DNA of 64,000 nt from Nymphaea colorata. Its lineage: Eukaryota > Streptophyta > Magnoliopsida > Nymphaeales > Nymphaeaceae. Location of the stretch: the NCBI RefSeq assembly GCF_008831285.2, contig NC_045145.1, positions 13,202,802-13,266,801 of the forward strand, in the 5' to 3' direction. A program made the position numbers and the translations under genes. Shown one piece after another: positions 38,501 through 48,100 of the stretch (position 1 is its first letter; the number at the start of each line of letters is the position of its first letter). The notes beneath the pieces are model-generated. The model was not told the origin of the DNA, did no database searches, and was given only the letters and a program-made list of their open reading frames with translations.

Positions 38501-41000
38501 TGCTCTCATATTTTACTCGTCTTACTTTTCATTGACTTCTTTATCAATTGGCAGGACGGAAGAAGCTACTTTAGATTCTGTTACTCATAACAAATTACTA
38601 AATTAGCTATTCTTACTTTTAACACAAATGTACTTATTGACTATTCTTTTATACATAAAGGAGGGAGGTGCATTTCTTATGTACTTGTTCCATAACTTTA
38701 TTTTTTCAATGATAAAACACAAATTTGTTTTTTATAATTCATTTAATGGATACAATGTGCACAAGTTTTTTAGTTCTTGAAAAGTCATTGACCCCTAATG
38801 CATTTAAAAATGTTACAACATATTCCTATGTAAAAAATGCTTCCCTGGTGAAGCATTCTTGGTTGTAAAACCAAATAAAGGAATTGATGAACTTGTTAAT
38901 GTCTTGTCATGTAAATTTTAACTAATGAATTGAGAGATATTTTCGGATTAATTAGGTGGAAATGATAAAGTGTATCAAAGTAATTAAAGTCATTAGTTTT
39001 TCTCTTTAATCCTCAATGTTTGATGGTTCTAAGTAATAATGGTAATCACAGGTGGCTAGATTGCAAGAACAGTTGCAAAGAGAGAAGGACCTTAGGGCTA
39101 CTATAGAGGCTGGATTAAACATGCCTCCACAGAATTACTTGGCCTCTTCTAGTATGGATATTAAGGTTGGTTTTTTATCTCCACTGTTTGTTCATTTTAT
39201 AAATGACTTGCGTACTAATATTTTCTCCCTGTAGCAGATACGAGCAGAACTTGAGGAAATTGCTCTTGCTGAAGCAGATGTAGTAAACTTGAAACAGAAG
39301 GCTGCTGATCTTCATTTGCAGCTCAACCAACAGCATCGGCATATTCATAGTTCGTTCTGCAAGTCTTGTGGCCATGATTTGCATGCTCAAAAGCATGAAA
39401 TCACACAGTATGACTTGTGTTCTTCCAGCCCTGAGTTTATGTTACACATTTTTGCTTAGGTGGCTAGAATTTTTTTCCTGCTACACTCCAAGGTGCTGAA
39501 ATGAGATGGAAGTGCACGTTTTGATATCTATTACATGATATTATTTGGCATGAAGCTTTGTCCAAATTTTTGTTCTGACTTTAATTATTAGATGGATTAG
39601 AAGCATAACGATTGTGTTATTTTTTTGTATGTTGCTTGATGTCAGGAAGGTTCAGCAACAAATTTTAGGGACTGGTAATGATGTACTGCTTCACGAAGGG
39701 ACTAAAAAAAAAAATGAAGTAAAGGTATTGGCTTACTAGTGTAGCTATAGCAGGGGCCAGCTTAAAGTGGCCATCATGCCTCATTTCTGCTGAAACGCAA
39801 CTGTAAATATCTTGACTTCCTGTTTCTGGCCTTGTAAAACTTGCCTCATTTCTGCTGAAACACAACTATAAATATCTTGACTTCCTGTTTCTGGCCTTGT
39901 AAAACTGAACAAAGTCTGCCTATCTTGCGCAAAACTGTGACAATTGAAACATATGGAATCCTGAAGCATCTAGGTGATAAGATGTTGGATCTAATCTGAT
40001 CCAGATCCAACACGTCTACTGATTCAGATCCAACACGTCTTACCATGTCTGAACGCATTTATCTAGGCAGAGTTATGATTGTAATTTTTGTAATTATTTC
40101 TTTCTAGACTCTAGGTTATTGTGTTGCTTGAGTCTAGGCTCTAGGTTATTGTGATAATTGTTTTATTCTAGACTCTAGGTTATTGTGTTGATTCACTCTA
40201 GGCTCTAGATTATTGTGATTGTTTCATTCTAGATTCTTGTAAAATGTGTAGAGGGATCACTATATAAATGGGTTGTGTGAGGATGTAAAATCTCACCTCT
40301 TCCTCATTTCTCTTTTCCTTTCTCTCTCTTACCATTTCCTTGTTGGCAGCAGGATGTCTTCCTCAGTTGTGACTCCAGAGCTGTGAAAACGCAATTAATA
40401 CCTTCTGTTCAGAGCAGACAACCCCACCGGAAACAACAAGATTTGACAAGTAGATCCATGTTTAGTTCTGATTTGGTGAAGGAGCCCTTTGCAAAAAATC
40501 AAGTATGTTTCTTTCTTTGCATATTTGCATCAACCTTACGTTTAATCTATTTTCTGCAAGATTTCGGAGGATGGATTTGGTAAAATGCTTGGGAAGATAA
40601 AGTACCTGATGGTCTGCTGTGCTTGGGTCCAGCCTTTTAGCATTAAGTGCTTACTTAACATACCTTTTCTTTTTATCGGAAGCTATCTTGTTGTCTTATC
40701 CTCCATATGACCTTTTTCACCAAGTTTTTACATCTTTAGATTGCTTAATGCCTGTTGCTTTCCATATCTAGCTTTAGACGGGAGAGTGTAAAGTTTTCAA
40801 TAGTTTTAATTTTCTTTTATCTGAAACAAAAGAGTGAGCTTTAACACTGCATCCTACGGCTACTCCAGGAACAAGCTTTCATATCTTCTGTACTGGTAGA
40901 ATTGACAACTAGACTTGATTTTTTGAAGGAACGGCGATATCAGCTTTTAAATGAGCTTCACAACCTTGATGGGAAAGATGGGACAAGTTCACACAAATAG
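12451..41000 (+). CDS. REN1: ROP GTPase-activating protein with PH, RhoGAP and coiled-coil regions (REN1/PHGAP class)
   Basis: Twenty-two exons join in one frame to 833 residues: 12451-12510, 13010-13046, 14057-14133, 18673-18743, 18827-18905, 19000-19150, 20241-20360, 21438-21515, 21665-21720, 21824-21893, 27191-27275, 28962-29205, 31883-32104, 32839-33150, 34376-34425, 37196-37256, 37341-37424, 39052-39165, 39238-39407, 39646-39724, 40353-40502, 40869-41000. The PH domain is residues 21-127 (VFKSGPLFISSKG, GWTSWKKRWFILT, EWKAALENAL). RhoGAP is about 165-360, with the catalytic arginine finger predicted at Arg207 in GILRQSADVEEV. An acidic Ser/Asp/Glu linker (377-450) precedes a coiled coil of about 572-700 (ILQASLERRKQALHERR). 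The C-terminus is VELTTRLDFLKERR. Such proteins stimulate GTP hydrolysis by plant ROP GTPases at the cell cortex; REN1 limits ROP1 at the pollen-tube tip. The start is the ATG giving MFAPTAPVPF; an in-frame ATG at 12349 would be removed if the leader intron is real. REN1 versus PHGAP1/2 orthology is not settled. Confidence 0.93.
14430..14830. mobile_element. Probable truncated relative of the CTTAGTYGTCAA element
   Basis: The right end TTTTGACAACTTAG matches the terminus of the element at 3537-4335, and the block is filled with GACTAGT, CAATTGACTA and similar motifs plus an (AC)n(AT)n tract at 14598-14634. No matching left end or duplication was found. It lies in the 4.5-kb intron 14134-18672. 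Confidence 0.45.
16355..16416. repeat. (TA)n microsatellite
   Basis: About 31 TA units in the intron 14134-18672. Confidence 0.97.
16599..17047 (+). mobile_element. TRIM retrotransposon, best-preserved copy (copy 2)
   Basis: A 449-bp element: LTR 16599-16779 (TGTAACGCC to GTCACA), a primer site TGGTATCAGAGCAC at 16781 complementary to the 3' end of initiator tRNA-Met, an interior of only 76 bases, a purine tract TTAAGGGAGTGAAC, then LTR 16856-17047 (TGTAACACATC to GTTACA). Flanks TTAGA and TTAGT match at 4 of 5 bases. With no gag or pol it fits the TRIM class. The LTR shows no 5S rRNA-like block, so it is not Cassandra. Confidence 0.85.
18155..18330. repeat. GACTAGTC-rich block
   Basis: Dense ACTAGTC, GACTAGT and TAGTCGACTA words, like the subterminal zone of the element at 3537-4335. 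No ends were found. Probably an element fragment. Confidence 0.35.
18906..18999 (+). other. GC-AG intron in the PH-domain part of the RhoGAP gene
   Basis: The exon ends ...TTTACACTCAAG|GCATGT at 18905 and the next begins GCAGAGACATCT at 19000, giving FTLK-AETSED as in the family. A GT lies 4 bases further on (18910) but using it would shift the frame. The intron is only 94 bp. Confidence 0.7.
23064..23432. mobile_element. hAT-type MITE, CTATGTCAC family
   Basis: A 369-bp element with ends CTAAGTGACATGGGTAC and inverted CTAAGTGACATGGGCAC. Flanks CACAGATG and CATGGATG match at 6 of 8 bases, both changes being transitions. The interior is clearly related to the copy at 47964-48324 (shared AACAATAACTCTAAAAACAG and following text). 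It lies in the 5.3-kb intron 21894-27190. Confidence 0.75.
23802..23844. repeat. (TA)n microsatellite
   Basis: About 21 TA units in the intron 21894-27190. Confidence 0.97.
24102..24433. mobile_element. hAT-type MITE, diverged CTATGTCAC family member
   Basis: A 332-bp element starting CTTTTGTCACATGGG and ending, inverted, TATGAAACATGGGTG. Flanks AGTTCTTA (24094-24101) and AGTTCTTG (24434-24441) match at 7 of 8 bases. Subterminal GGTAC and GGGTACGG words are present on both sides. Confidence 0.65.
24469..24765 (+). mobile_element. TRIM-type element, copy 3 (truncated)
   Basis: A diverged first LTR (about 24469-24666), a primer-site-like TGGTATTAGAGCC at 24668, the short interior with GCCTTAGAGGAGTGGATTG, and only the first 20 bases of the second LTR. 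Confidence 0.7.
26024..26345 (+). mobile_element. TRIM-type element, copy 4 (truncated)
   Basis: The end of a first LTR, the family interior (GATTCAACACTC, GACGTGTGC, GGTGGATTGTAACG) and most of a second LTR from about 26168. The second LTR stops short and runs into the duplicated block at 26338. Confidence 0.7.
26338..26500 (+). repeat. Direct duplication of about 160 bp, copy A
   Basis: Nearly identical to 26711-26870. Shared text includes CCAATTCCTACATGAGGATG and GCAGAAACCATGTACCGTAAA. The two copies differ at roughly one base in ten. Confidence 0.9.
26711..26870 (+). repeat. Direct duplication of about 160 bp, copy B
   Basis: Second copy of 26338-26500, same orientation, 373 bp downstream, in the same intron. 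Confidence 0.9.
27686..28370. mobile_element. hAT-type element, CAATGTTATA termini, GTATCG/CGTAGC arrays
   Basis: A 685-bp element with ends CAATGTTATAAAAGGCG and inverted CAATGTTATCCGTATCG. It has a perfect 8-bp duplication AGCTTGAG at 27678-27685 and 28371-28378. Subterminal zones are packed with CGTATCG, GTAGCGTATC and palindromic GTATCGTACGATAC words. The core is AT-rich with no transposase. It lies in the intron 27276-28961. Confidence 0.9.
30333..31434. mobile_element. hAT-type element, CTATGTCAC family, with gene-like GC-rich core
   Basis: An 1,102-bp element with ends CTATGTCACACGGGTACGGG and inverted CTATGTAACACGGGTACGTC. It has a perfect 8-bp duplication CTTAAATG at 30325-30332 and 31435-31442. 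Inside are (TA)n at 30413-30474, five copies of a 20-bp unit at about 30545-30648, and a GC-rich stretch (about 30890-31240) with GCCGCTGCCGAAG and GTCGTCG runs unlike the AT-rich surroundings. It lies in the RhoGAP intron 29206-31882. Confidence 0.88.
30545..30648 (+). repeat. Tandem 20-bp repeat, five units
   Basis: The unit is AAACACATAAATCATGGTCC with single-base variants (C, G or T near the end). It lies inside the element at 30333-31434 and produces the repeated KTHKSWS reading frame. Confidence 0.95.
32482..32525. repeat. (TA)n microsatellite
   Basis: About 22 TA units in the intron 32105-32838. Confidence 0.97.
33350..33500 (+). repeat. GATGCATGTGCACGC-type short repeats
   Basis: Three near-identical units of about 26 bp built on GCCGAGTGATGCATGTGCAC, followed by scattered GATGCG/CGCATC palindromic words to 33500. 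This resembles the subterminal zone of a hAT-type element, but no matching right end was found. It lies in the intron 33151-34375. Confidence 0.6.
35606..35860 (-). mobile_element. TRIM-type element, copy 5 (one LTR plus interior)
   Basis: Read on the minus strand: TGGTATTAGTG primer-site-like sequence, interior, the purine tract CCTTAAGAGGGTGG, then one LTR with the family text. The other LTR is missing. It faces copy 6 head-on, 90 bp away. Confidence 0.7.
35950..36378 (+). mobile_element. TRIM-type element, copy 6
   Basis: A first LTR with a damaged start ends at about 36137 (TTATTACA), then CTGGTATCAGAAC, the interior, TTAAGGGACTAGATTG, and a second LTR 36213-36378 with an internal deletion before its GTGACA end. 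Confidence 0.75.
36385..36575. mobile_element. Possible one-ended fragment of the CTATGTCAC family
   Basis: Ends with GGCACCTGTACCCATGTGAC, the family's right terminus, after a short (TA)-rich core and AAGTTTTTTAGAAATT as seen near other copies. The left end overlaps the TRIM end and is unclear. Confidence 0.4.
37817..38485. mobile_element. hAT-type non-autonomous element, TAGGGCTGCAC termini
   Basis: A 669-bp element in the intron 37425-39051. Perfect 11-bp inverted ends TAGGGCTGCAC/GTGCAGCCCTA and a perfect 8-bp duplication CTTATATT at 37809-37816 and 38486-38493. Both subterminal zones are arrays of GAGCTCGAG, GAGTCGAG and CTCGACTCG words. The core is pyrimidine-rich. No ORF for a transposase. 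Confidence 0.93.
39777..39906 (+). repeat. Tandem duplication of a 65-bp unit
   Basis: Units 39777-39841 and 39842-39906 (start TGCCTCATTTCTGCTGAAAC) differ at two positions. They lie in the RhoGAP intron 39725-40352. Confidence 0.95.
40103..40240 (+). repeat. Imperfect tandem repeat, CTCTAGGTTATTGTG unit
   Basis: Four to five units of about 30-37 bp built on TCTAGACTCTAGGTTATTGT, in the same intron as the 65-bp duplication, upstream of exon 40353-40502. Confidence 0.85.
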
Positions 41001-41655
41001 ATATATTTCTGTTCAGGATAAGCAAGCCACGTATCCTTGTAGCAGTTAAAGCTTCTATCACCTTCTTCAGTGGCCGGGAGTAAAAACGTCTGCTGCTTTT
41101 TGCCGCTTTTCAGTCTCAGCTTCTCGGTTCAACATTGCATCCAGCCGATTGTAACTATTTACAAGTACCCGTCAAAGACTAACTGGATTATCTACTAGCG
41201 GCTATGGGCCCACAGGGTTTGTATTTCTTGCCCTTCGGATTGTACAAGCTTTCTTCTAGTTTGCAAGAGAAAGGGGAGCTTATGGGCGTAAGCAAAATGA
41301 AGCAACGTCCACAGAAAAAAGGTTTCTGCCTTGGTGACACAATGTTTCGCTGACGTGAAGAAGCTGGAAAAAAGATCCACTGGCTATTTTGTCTCAAAAT
41401 TTGTCCCTTTTCCGACGCGTTCTAAGCGCGCATATTACGATGATATGCATGGTCATAATGTATATTATTGATATTGTACGCTCAGCAAGACTGGAATGCT
41501 TATCAGAAAAATTTCTGGACAATTCTGGCCACAGTGGATGGACGATCGCCGGTCTGAAGATGAATAGAGAGATCAGGATGGATGGAAAATTTTGGGGTTC
41601 TTTCTCCGCCTGTGATATCCCAGGCGACAGGAACGTAATTTAGATGATTCAAGAA
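41001..41655 (+). other. Probable 3' UTR of the RhoGAP gene and flank
   Basis: No repeat or coding exon seen. No AATAAA lies close to the stop codon, so the polyadenylation site is not assigned. Confidence 0.4.
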
Positions 41656-41893
41656 AATATGGGATTTTGGGAAGCTAAAAACCTGATGGGTACAGAGCTG
41701 CCATCTGAGCTTTTTCCATTTTTTGGGGGTATTTATTCTCTCCAACGCGAATAGATCACGTTAGATGTTTAGACACTTAGAACGTATTGACTGTAATATT
41801 TGCATATTAGATTTCGTTCAAACTCCAGAAATATTTAGGTTTGATGTTGATTTTGGATTTAATAATGTACGGCCCCTAACGTTGTGAGATGGA
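41656..41893 (+). repeat. Diverged direct duplication, copy A
   Basis: Shares order and text with 42238-42455: ATGGGATTTTGG, TTTAGACAC, a run to TTGATGTTGATTTTGGATTT, and CCTAACGTTG. There are many small differences and indels. Confidence 0.75.
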
Positions 41894-42237
41894 AAAAGGA
41901 AATCCGATTTCTTTTGGGAGAGTTTGGTTAGTGGGTAAAACTTTTTAAGTTTCTGGGTGTAAAATTTAATTCGCCATACGAATTATTTCAGGGTAAATTT
42001 CTCCTTTCTATGAGGAGGTTATAGATCTGTACGATTTCTTTTCAAATCCTTAACGACTTTGTCTTGAAATCTATCTACCGCCCTTTTCTAGGCCTTCGGA
42101 TGTTCTTTCCTCCTAAAAGTATCGTACGAAGTGTCATGTTCAGCCCGAAATATTCCATGTGAATGTTTTGCCTTGTTCCAATGAAGGATAGTTTTGCCTT
42201 GTTATAAGTAGAAATTTTCTTTAGAAGATTCAATAAA

Positions 42238-42455
42238 TGATGGGATTTTGGAATGATAAAAACCCACGGATTCCTTTTTCCCTTTTTCTTTGGGGGAGTT
42301 TACTCTACCCCAAACGCTGATAGATGGCATCAATATTTAGACACCACGGAATGTGTTAACCTTAATAGTTGCATAGTACATTTAATTCCAGCTCTGGAAA
42401 TATTTTAGATCTGATGTTGATTTTGGATTTAGTAACAGTGCACCTAACGTTGCGA
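42238..42455 (+). repeat. Diverged direct duplication, copy B
   Basis: Second copy of 41656-41893, same orientation, about 580 bp downstream. Confidence 0.75.
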
Positions 42456-42996
42456 TTAGCAAAACTATATGCCACCTTTTTTTGGTCTTCGAAAGTCCTT
42501 TCGGCATTCTGCAACCCATCTGTACAATTTTTGTACGGAATATAAACAGTTTAGTTTTAAATGAAGGCCTCATACCCACCGCCAGTTGACTGGGTCATAT
42601 CTATGGTTCGGGCCAGATCAAAATAACAGAAAGTTGAATCTGGTCAGTTGTATGTCCAGCTTCTAACCAGTATATGAGAAAATCCTCAGTGACCCAGTTA
42701 GAGAATGGCTTGTTTTACCATGCTCGCCAAAGCAACAGTTTACAGCATGTCATAAATGCTTAACAGCCCGATCCTCTTTATTCATTTTAGCATCGATATA
42801 AGATCAGTGCAGATCACAGAACTAGATCCACTTCTCATTGTTGAAAGAAGTAAGCCTAAACAGCTATTCGACATGTAAAGTGAGAATACGTCTACAAATT
42901 GATAGTGCATTATAAGTCAGGAATTATGATCAACTGACAGTACAAAGCCGTAAACAACACACTTTCTTAGTACAACTCATATTGAAGACCCGACAG

Positions 42997-43571
42997 CAGA
43001 GTCACCTGGGTGCGTTTGATTTGAGCTCGCACCCGCACGGACGCGTTGCGAGTGCGGGTGCGCTCCAGGTGCGCACCCAATCAGCACCCGCTGATGAGCT
43101 CGCACCCAAACCGCACCCGGGGGTTGGATCTAGTTTCGAGTCGAAACCAAATCCAAACCAAGTGTATGGTTTGAATCTAAATCTGATTTCGAGAAAAAAC
43201 CAGATCCAAAATCCATAGATATCAAATCCACAATTCTCACCCGTCGGCCATTACATCTAAGTTAGATACATCTATAGATATATTATATGTTCTCTTTTCT
43301 TTAAAAAAAAAAAACGATACAGAACTAAAGAATGGTGGCTTTCATAAAACAATCTGTTTGCATTTTTTTACAAACATTTCTTTTTTGATTTTTTTCCACT
43401 ACCATAAAATAAAATATATAATTTTAATTGTGTTATTTAATTTCTACAAAAAATTAATAATAATAATAATATTATTATTAATATTAATAAAATATCTTCA
43501 CCGCACCGCCGCACCTAATTTTTTTGAGATGTGCCGCACCGGCATCCGCACCCCGCACACAGGTGACATAG
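42997..43571. mobile_element. hAT-type element, CTATGTCAC terminus with GGGTGCG arrays
   Basis: A 575-bp element with left end CAGAGTCACCTGGGTGCG and inverted right end CTATGTCACCTGTGTGCG. Flanks CCCGACAG (42989-42996) and CCCAACAA (43572-43579) match at 6 of 8, both changes being G/A. The subterminal arrays are GGTGCGG/CCGCACC words instead of the GGGTACGG words of the other members. Confidence 0.7.
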
Positions 43572-44349
43572 CCCAACAACTGGTCAGGGTGACAGACAAA
43601 GGGTAGACGAGAAAATGCTGTTCCTGCCCGGTCTCGGGATTCGCTGCCTCCTATCGAGTGACGGCCTCCCCGGACAGCACGTCTTTTAGCCATTTATGAT
43701 ATTCTTTTGGCTACTTTAAAGGGCAATTTCAAAGAATTTGCAACTCTAATTTAAGATTTTTCCTTCTGAAAGAGATGATTAAATCATGAGGAAAAAAATG
43801 AGCACAAGTGGCCATTTGTTATTAGCTCAAAATTTGGATGACATTTGATCCTAATGCCCAATATGAAAACCTAAATGTTTCCGTTTTATATAAAAAATCA
43901 TTTTACAATATTTAGATGACATTTGATCTCAATGCCTAATAAAAAAAACGAAGCCCGCAAAACTTTCCCATCTTCAAAACGTATGGACATGTTTTCAATA
44001 TCACAGCTTTATTATGCTCTAACTAATATACCAGTGACCTCTCTAAGAGTTAATGTTTCAACAGCTCGAAATAGCTCCAAATAAAAACTGACAGCTTTGG
44101 AAACTAAGGCTCAGAATGATGACCTCCCTAACAAAAAAGTCAAAGCAGAAAATACAATAAGGTGAAGTAATGGTCAACCGTGAGGGCTCGAGCTCTTCGG
44201 ACAAAGCGGAGCAAGCATCTAAGCCAGGGGCACAGGCAGAACCCTGCGTATTCGGCAAGCGATTGACACCCTGAGGTAGTTAAAACCGGGAATGTTGGCA
44301 AACCGAGCTATGTTACCTGAAAGGGGCTGATTATACAAAAAAAAATGAC

Positions 44350-44728
44350 GCTAGCTCTACGAACAACAGGTTTTCATAATCTACTTTTTCCACTCCAACG
44401 ACCCTTTCTAGTTACTCATGCCCTTGGGACGTCGAAGGTACCACCAGCATCCACAAGTCCAGACTCCCATCTCAGACATTCCACGCAGCCGTATCCACCC
44501 ACCGTTTCCACCCTAAAATGGTGCTAGAAGAAACTAGTGGCGAATAAATGTCATACTAATAAGCTACTTTTTCTATACCGAACGACCTTTTTTTGGTTGC
44601 TTTACGCCCTTGGGACCTCGATAGCACCCACACCACCGTCAACGGGACCAAACCCACCATCTATGCAGCCGTATTCACCCACTATCTCCATACTAAGATG
44701 ATGTCTAAAAGAAACTGCAATGAATAGC
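44350..44728 (+). repeat. Two tandem, diverged copies of a block of about 190 bp
   Basis: 44350-44547 and 44548-44728 share CTACTTTTTC, CCCTTGGGAC, GCAGCCGTAT-CACCCAC and AGAAACT in the same order. No function is apparent. Confidence 0.7.
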
Positions 44729-45118
44729 AAGAATACTAGCAAATAGAAGGTATTGATTCAGGAGCAGTGTTTTGCGATAAGATGGTTGCAGAACCATAAG
44801 GTAAACGAATGTGATGGACTGGAGGTAGGTGGTGGTGGCAGAGGATAAAACAGCTAGCTTTGCCCTTATAAGAATCAAGAGACGTTCGTTTCAATGCGCA
44901 ACCAATCACCTAGGAAGGCATAGGCAATCCTGTAGGTACAAGCAACTACTATGAATTCTAAAGATGCATAACAAGGGGAGAGCTCCTTTTTAAAAGGAAA
45001 AAAACAGTTTCCTAGGACTGCTAATGTTCAAAAACTTTCAAAGCATATAAATTTAAGAACATGAGATCCATCGTAACAGAGAACTTAATCGGTTTACAAA
45101 CTTACACGAACTCAACTG

Positions 45119-48100
45119 TCAGCTCACGCTTAGAACTTCAATCTCAAAAATCAAGACTGAGTTTGGTTGTATACCCCATGCAGGAAATCCACTTGCTCCA
45201 TACGCATAATCTGGAGAGCACTGAAACAGCAAAAATGTATAATAATTCGCAATCATGCCACACATGGGATGCTTTTTTCCTTTTACTAAAATATTGGCAT
45301 CCTTACATTTTTAATATACAACAAAATGTCTGTAAGATGCTCTTTTACCTATTAGTTTCATACAGTTGCCAGTTTAGGTTTCTGCAGTCATTATATGTTA
45401 TTTGCTATGACATTGCCACTTCTAACTATGGTCCTCAGTGGCACAAGATTTCAAGCTCCCATTTGATCTAGAAAATATCTACTGTTCATGATCTGACAAG
45501 AGAGTGGTCTAAAAAATATTGCTAAAATTGGTTTACAAACCATAGTTACGAAAATATTAAGAAATTAGCTGAATCAAATTAGAATAGTTTGCAAAGTGGA
45601 TCAAGTTAAAATTTAAATAAAGGGACACAATAAAAAATAAGACTAAATAAATAAAAAATGTCACATGCCACCATGAAAACCGACCCCGTATAAATAAAAA
45701 AGGATACAATCTGATCCGTAACACATATAGCTTCTAAAACATATGGCATATCACAGTGTTTTCATGGTAGAAAAGGTACGTCGTACCTCAGCTAGCTGAC
45801 ATTCATATTTGGTTTAGTTAATCCACGCATATCCATTATCCAGTTACCATCATATCTATTACATGCATTGATACTTATCCCTCTACGTATAGGGCAAATT
45901 AGATCATGAATTTCACCAGTCCCAACAACCTAGATTTGTAAGTTTACCTTTCTCATCAAAAGTTTATTGTTAAGCATTAAAATGAAGAGATATAGACAAA
46001 ATTGTCAGGGAGTCGTTTTGTAGAGATGACGATCTGAGTTCCCCACGTATATGTTTGTGTTTATCTATAGAAGTATATTCCAGAGAATTTAGATCCTTGC
46101 CCCTCTCCCCACCCCCCACACAAAAAAAAAAGCATCATTCACTTGCCCTGAAAACTCAAAGGCCCAAATTGCACGAGAATTAGTAGATCAGAAATCCAAG
46201 TTTCCTGCTACAGATTATTTGATCCGGTACACATTTATAAGTATATAGACAGCTAGAAATGCATAAATAATTGTGTAAAGAACCAGGTACCTCTTCAAGT
46301 ACATAGAGGTCAACAACTCAACAATGCTTTTCAAATATTTAGCACTATTTAGTATTTTGTGCTAAACACACTCACTAAAGTCCATTTAGGGGGATCCCAG
46401 AAAACCGGGAAGCTATTTAATTAGTTAAAAACATGAAGACATTGAACTGGCTATCCATATGATTAAATACTTCGTATGTCAAATATGTTCATGTCTTAAG
46501 TTTAGAGCACTTACTGTTTCTTGAGAAAGTTAAAAAAAAGTACTTGCGTGCATCTGATCGTTAGACTAGTAAATTTGGAAATGAAACTTTTTTTTTAAGA
46601 GGCATTAGGACAAGCTTGAGCACATAGCTTTTGAAGAAAGGAAAACAAACTAAAGGAAATATTACCTGAAGACGAGCAACTTCTCCCACTTGCATACCCA
46701 TTACACCTTCATCCCAACCTAGGCATAAATAGATAGGGAACCTTCAGGACAAAGAAATGTATGGCTAAGAATGAAGAGTTACCCATTACTTGCAGAATCA
46801 ACTAAAAAGTATCACATTTTCAATTCTTTATTTCATCAAAATGGGTGCTCAATTTTAGCAATATGATGCAGGAGCGGATGCAAAAGAGATCCAGTTCTCA
46901 TAGTTTAAGTTTGTTTATTGTCTTCTTTTATTTGGATCCAGATCCAGGGATCCGCTTTTAGTCTATATAACCACCTGTGCCTGTCATCGTGAACTAATTT
47001 CTTTTATTATATATTATTGCTTTAATACATGAAAAGGACAATAATGCCCTGCTAGAGAGAGAAGAAAAACAAGACTAGGTAACCATGCCTTACACAAAAG
47101 AGCACGACTCTCCAGACCTGGGTCCCGATCTGATGTCTTAAAAGCCTCCTCAAGTTACACATGGTTTTGAATGACAAAAAACTTGCCTTTGGGGAACCAA
47201 AACCTGTGCTTTATCAATTTTTTTTCTAAGGGATCAGTCAATGGTTTTCAAATGTGAACTTAAAGGGGCTCAATTTCTTTGTCTAATCTACTAACCAATG
47301 AGATTTTGATATCTTAATATGGTTCATCCGATTGTGACAAACGCGTTTGTAAGAGATACACTTTGATTGTCTCCAAGTAAAGATGATCTCGACATAGGCT
47401 CTCACAATATGGTCAACAAATGTCTAATTCACGTGACATTTGTGGACAAAAAATTTATAGCTAAAAACGTGATGTGGACAGAAACAAAAGCAGAAAATGC
47501 AGAAATTAAAGAAAGATTTGTTTAGTATATGAACAGCGACAAACAAGATGATTTGAAGCTGAAAGAATGCGAAGCGAGAGTAAAGAAGTAGGGTTTTACC
47601 AATACAAAGAATTATGGTTAGAAGAAGCTAGGTTTATGTATAAACTATAAACCTACGAAGTGAGTAATCAACAAGAGACACGATAGCTTGGAGACAAAAC
47701 AGATTTTGTTTGGGTATAAAAAAAGGGAATAGTATAAGAAGGATTTTACCGAAAGAACATAGAATCTCAACTTGAAGTAGATATGGATCTTTGGAGACAC
47801 ACAATTTGGAAGCAATCACAGGTGACGGATATAACATTGCTCCATTTTCATGTTAGAATTTCAAGAAATATCACATAATCAATTAACAGAAAGGAAAAAG
47901 AAAGTGGCACAAGGAACAAGAAAGAGGTTAAGAAAGTGGCGCACATTAGTCATGGGTCACAATCTAAGTCACAGGGCTATGAGTACGGTTCAGGTATGGA
48001 TACGGAAACATTAGAAAATGTGGGTACAGGGGCACAACATGATATGCATACGTGTATATGCAAAGTAAGAGAAAAGGTCAACACGAAATCAACATCTAAG

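Noticed and set aside
40353-40502. Possible Copia gag start (ATGTCTTCCTCAGTTGTGAC) after LTR-like sequence
   Set aside because: The exon reading in the RhoGAP frame matches the family (SRQPHRKQ) and keeps phase on both sides; no LTR pair or primer site is present.
45061-45471. 136-codon plus-strand ORF
   Set aside because: It is antisense to the last FKBP12 exon and has no recognisable motif of its own.
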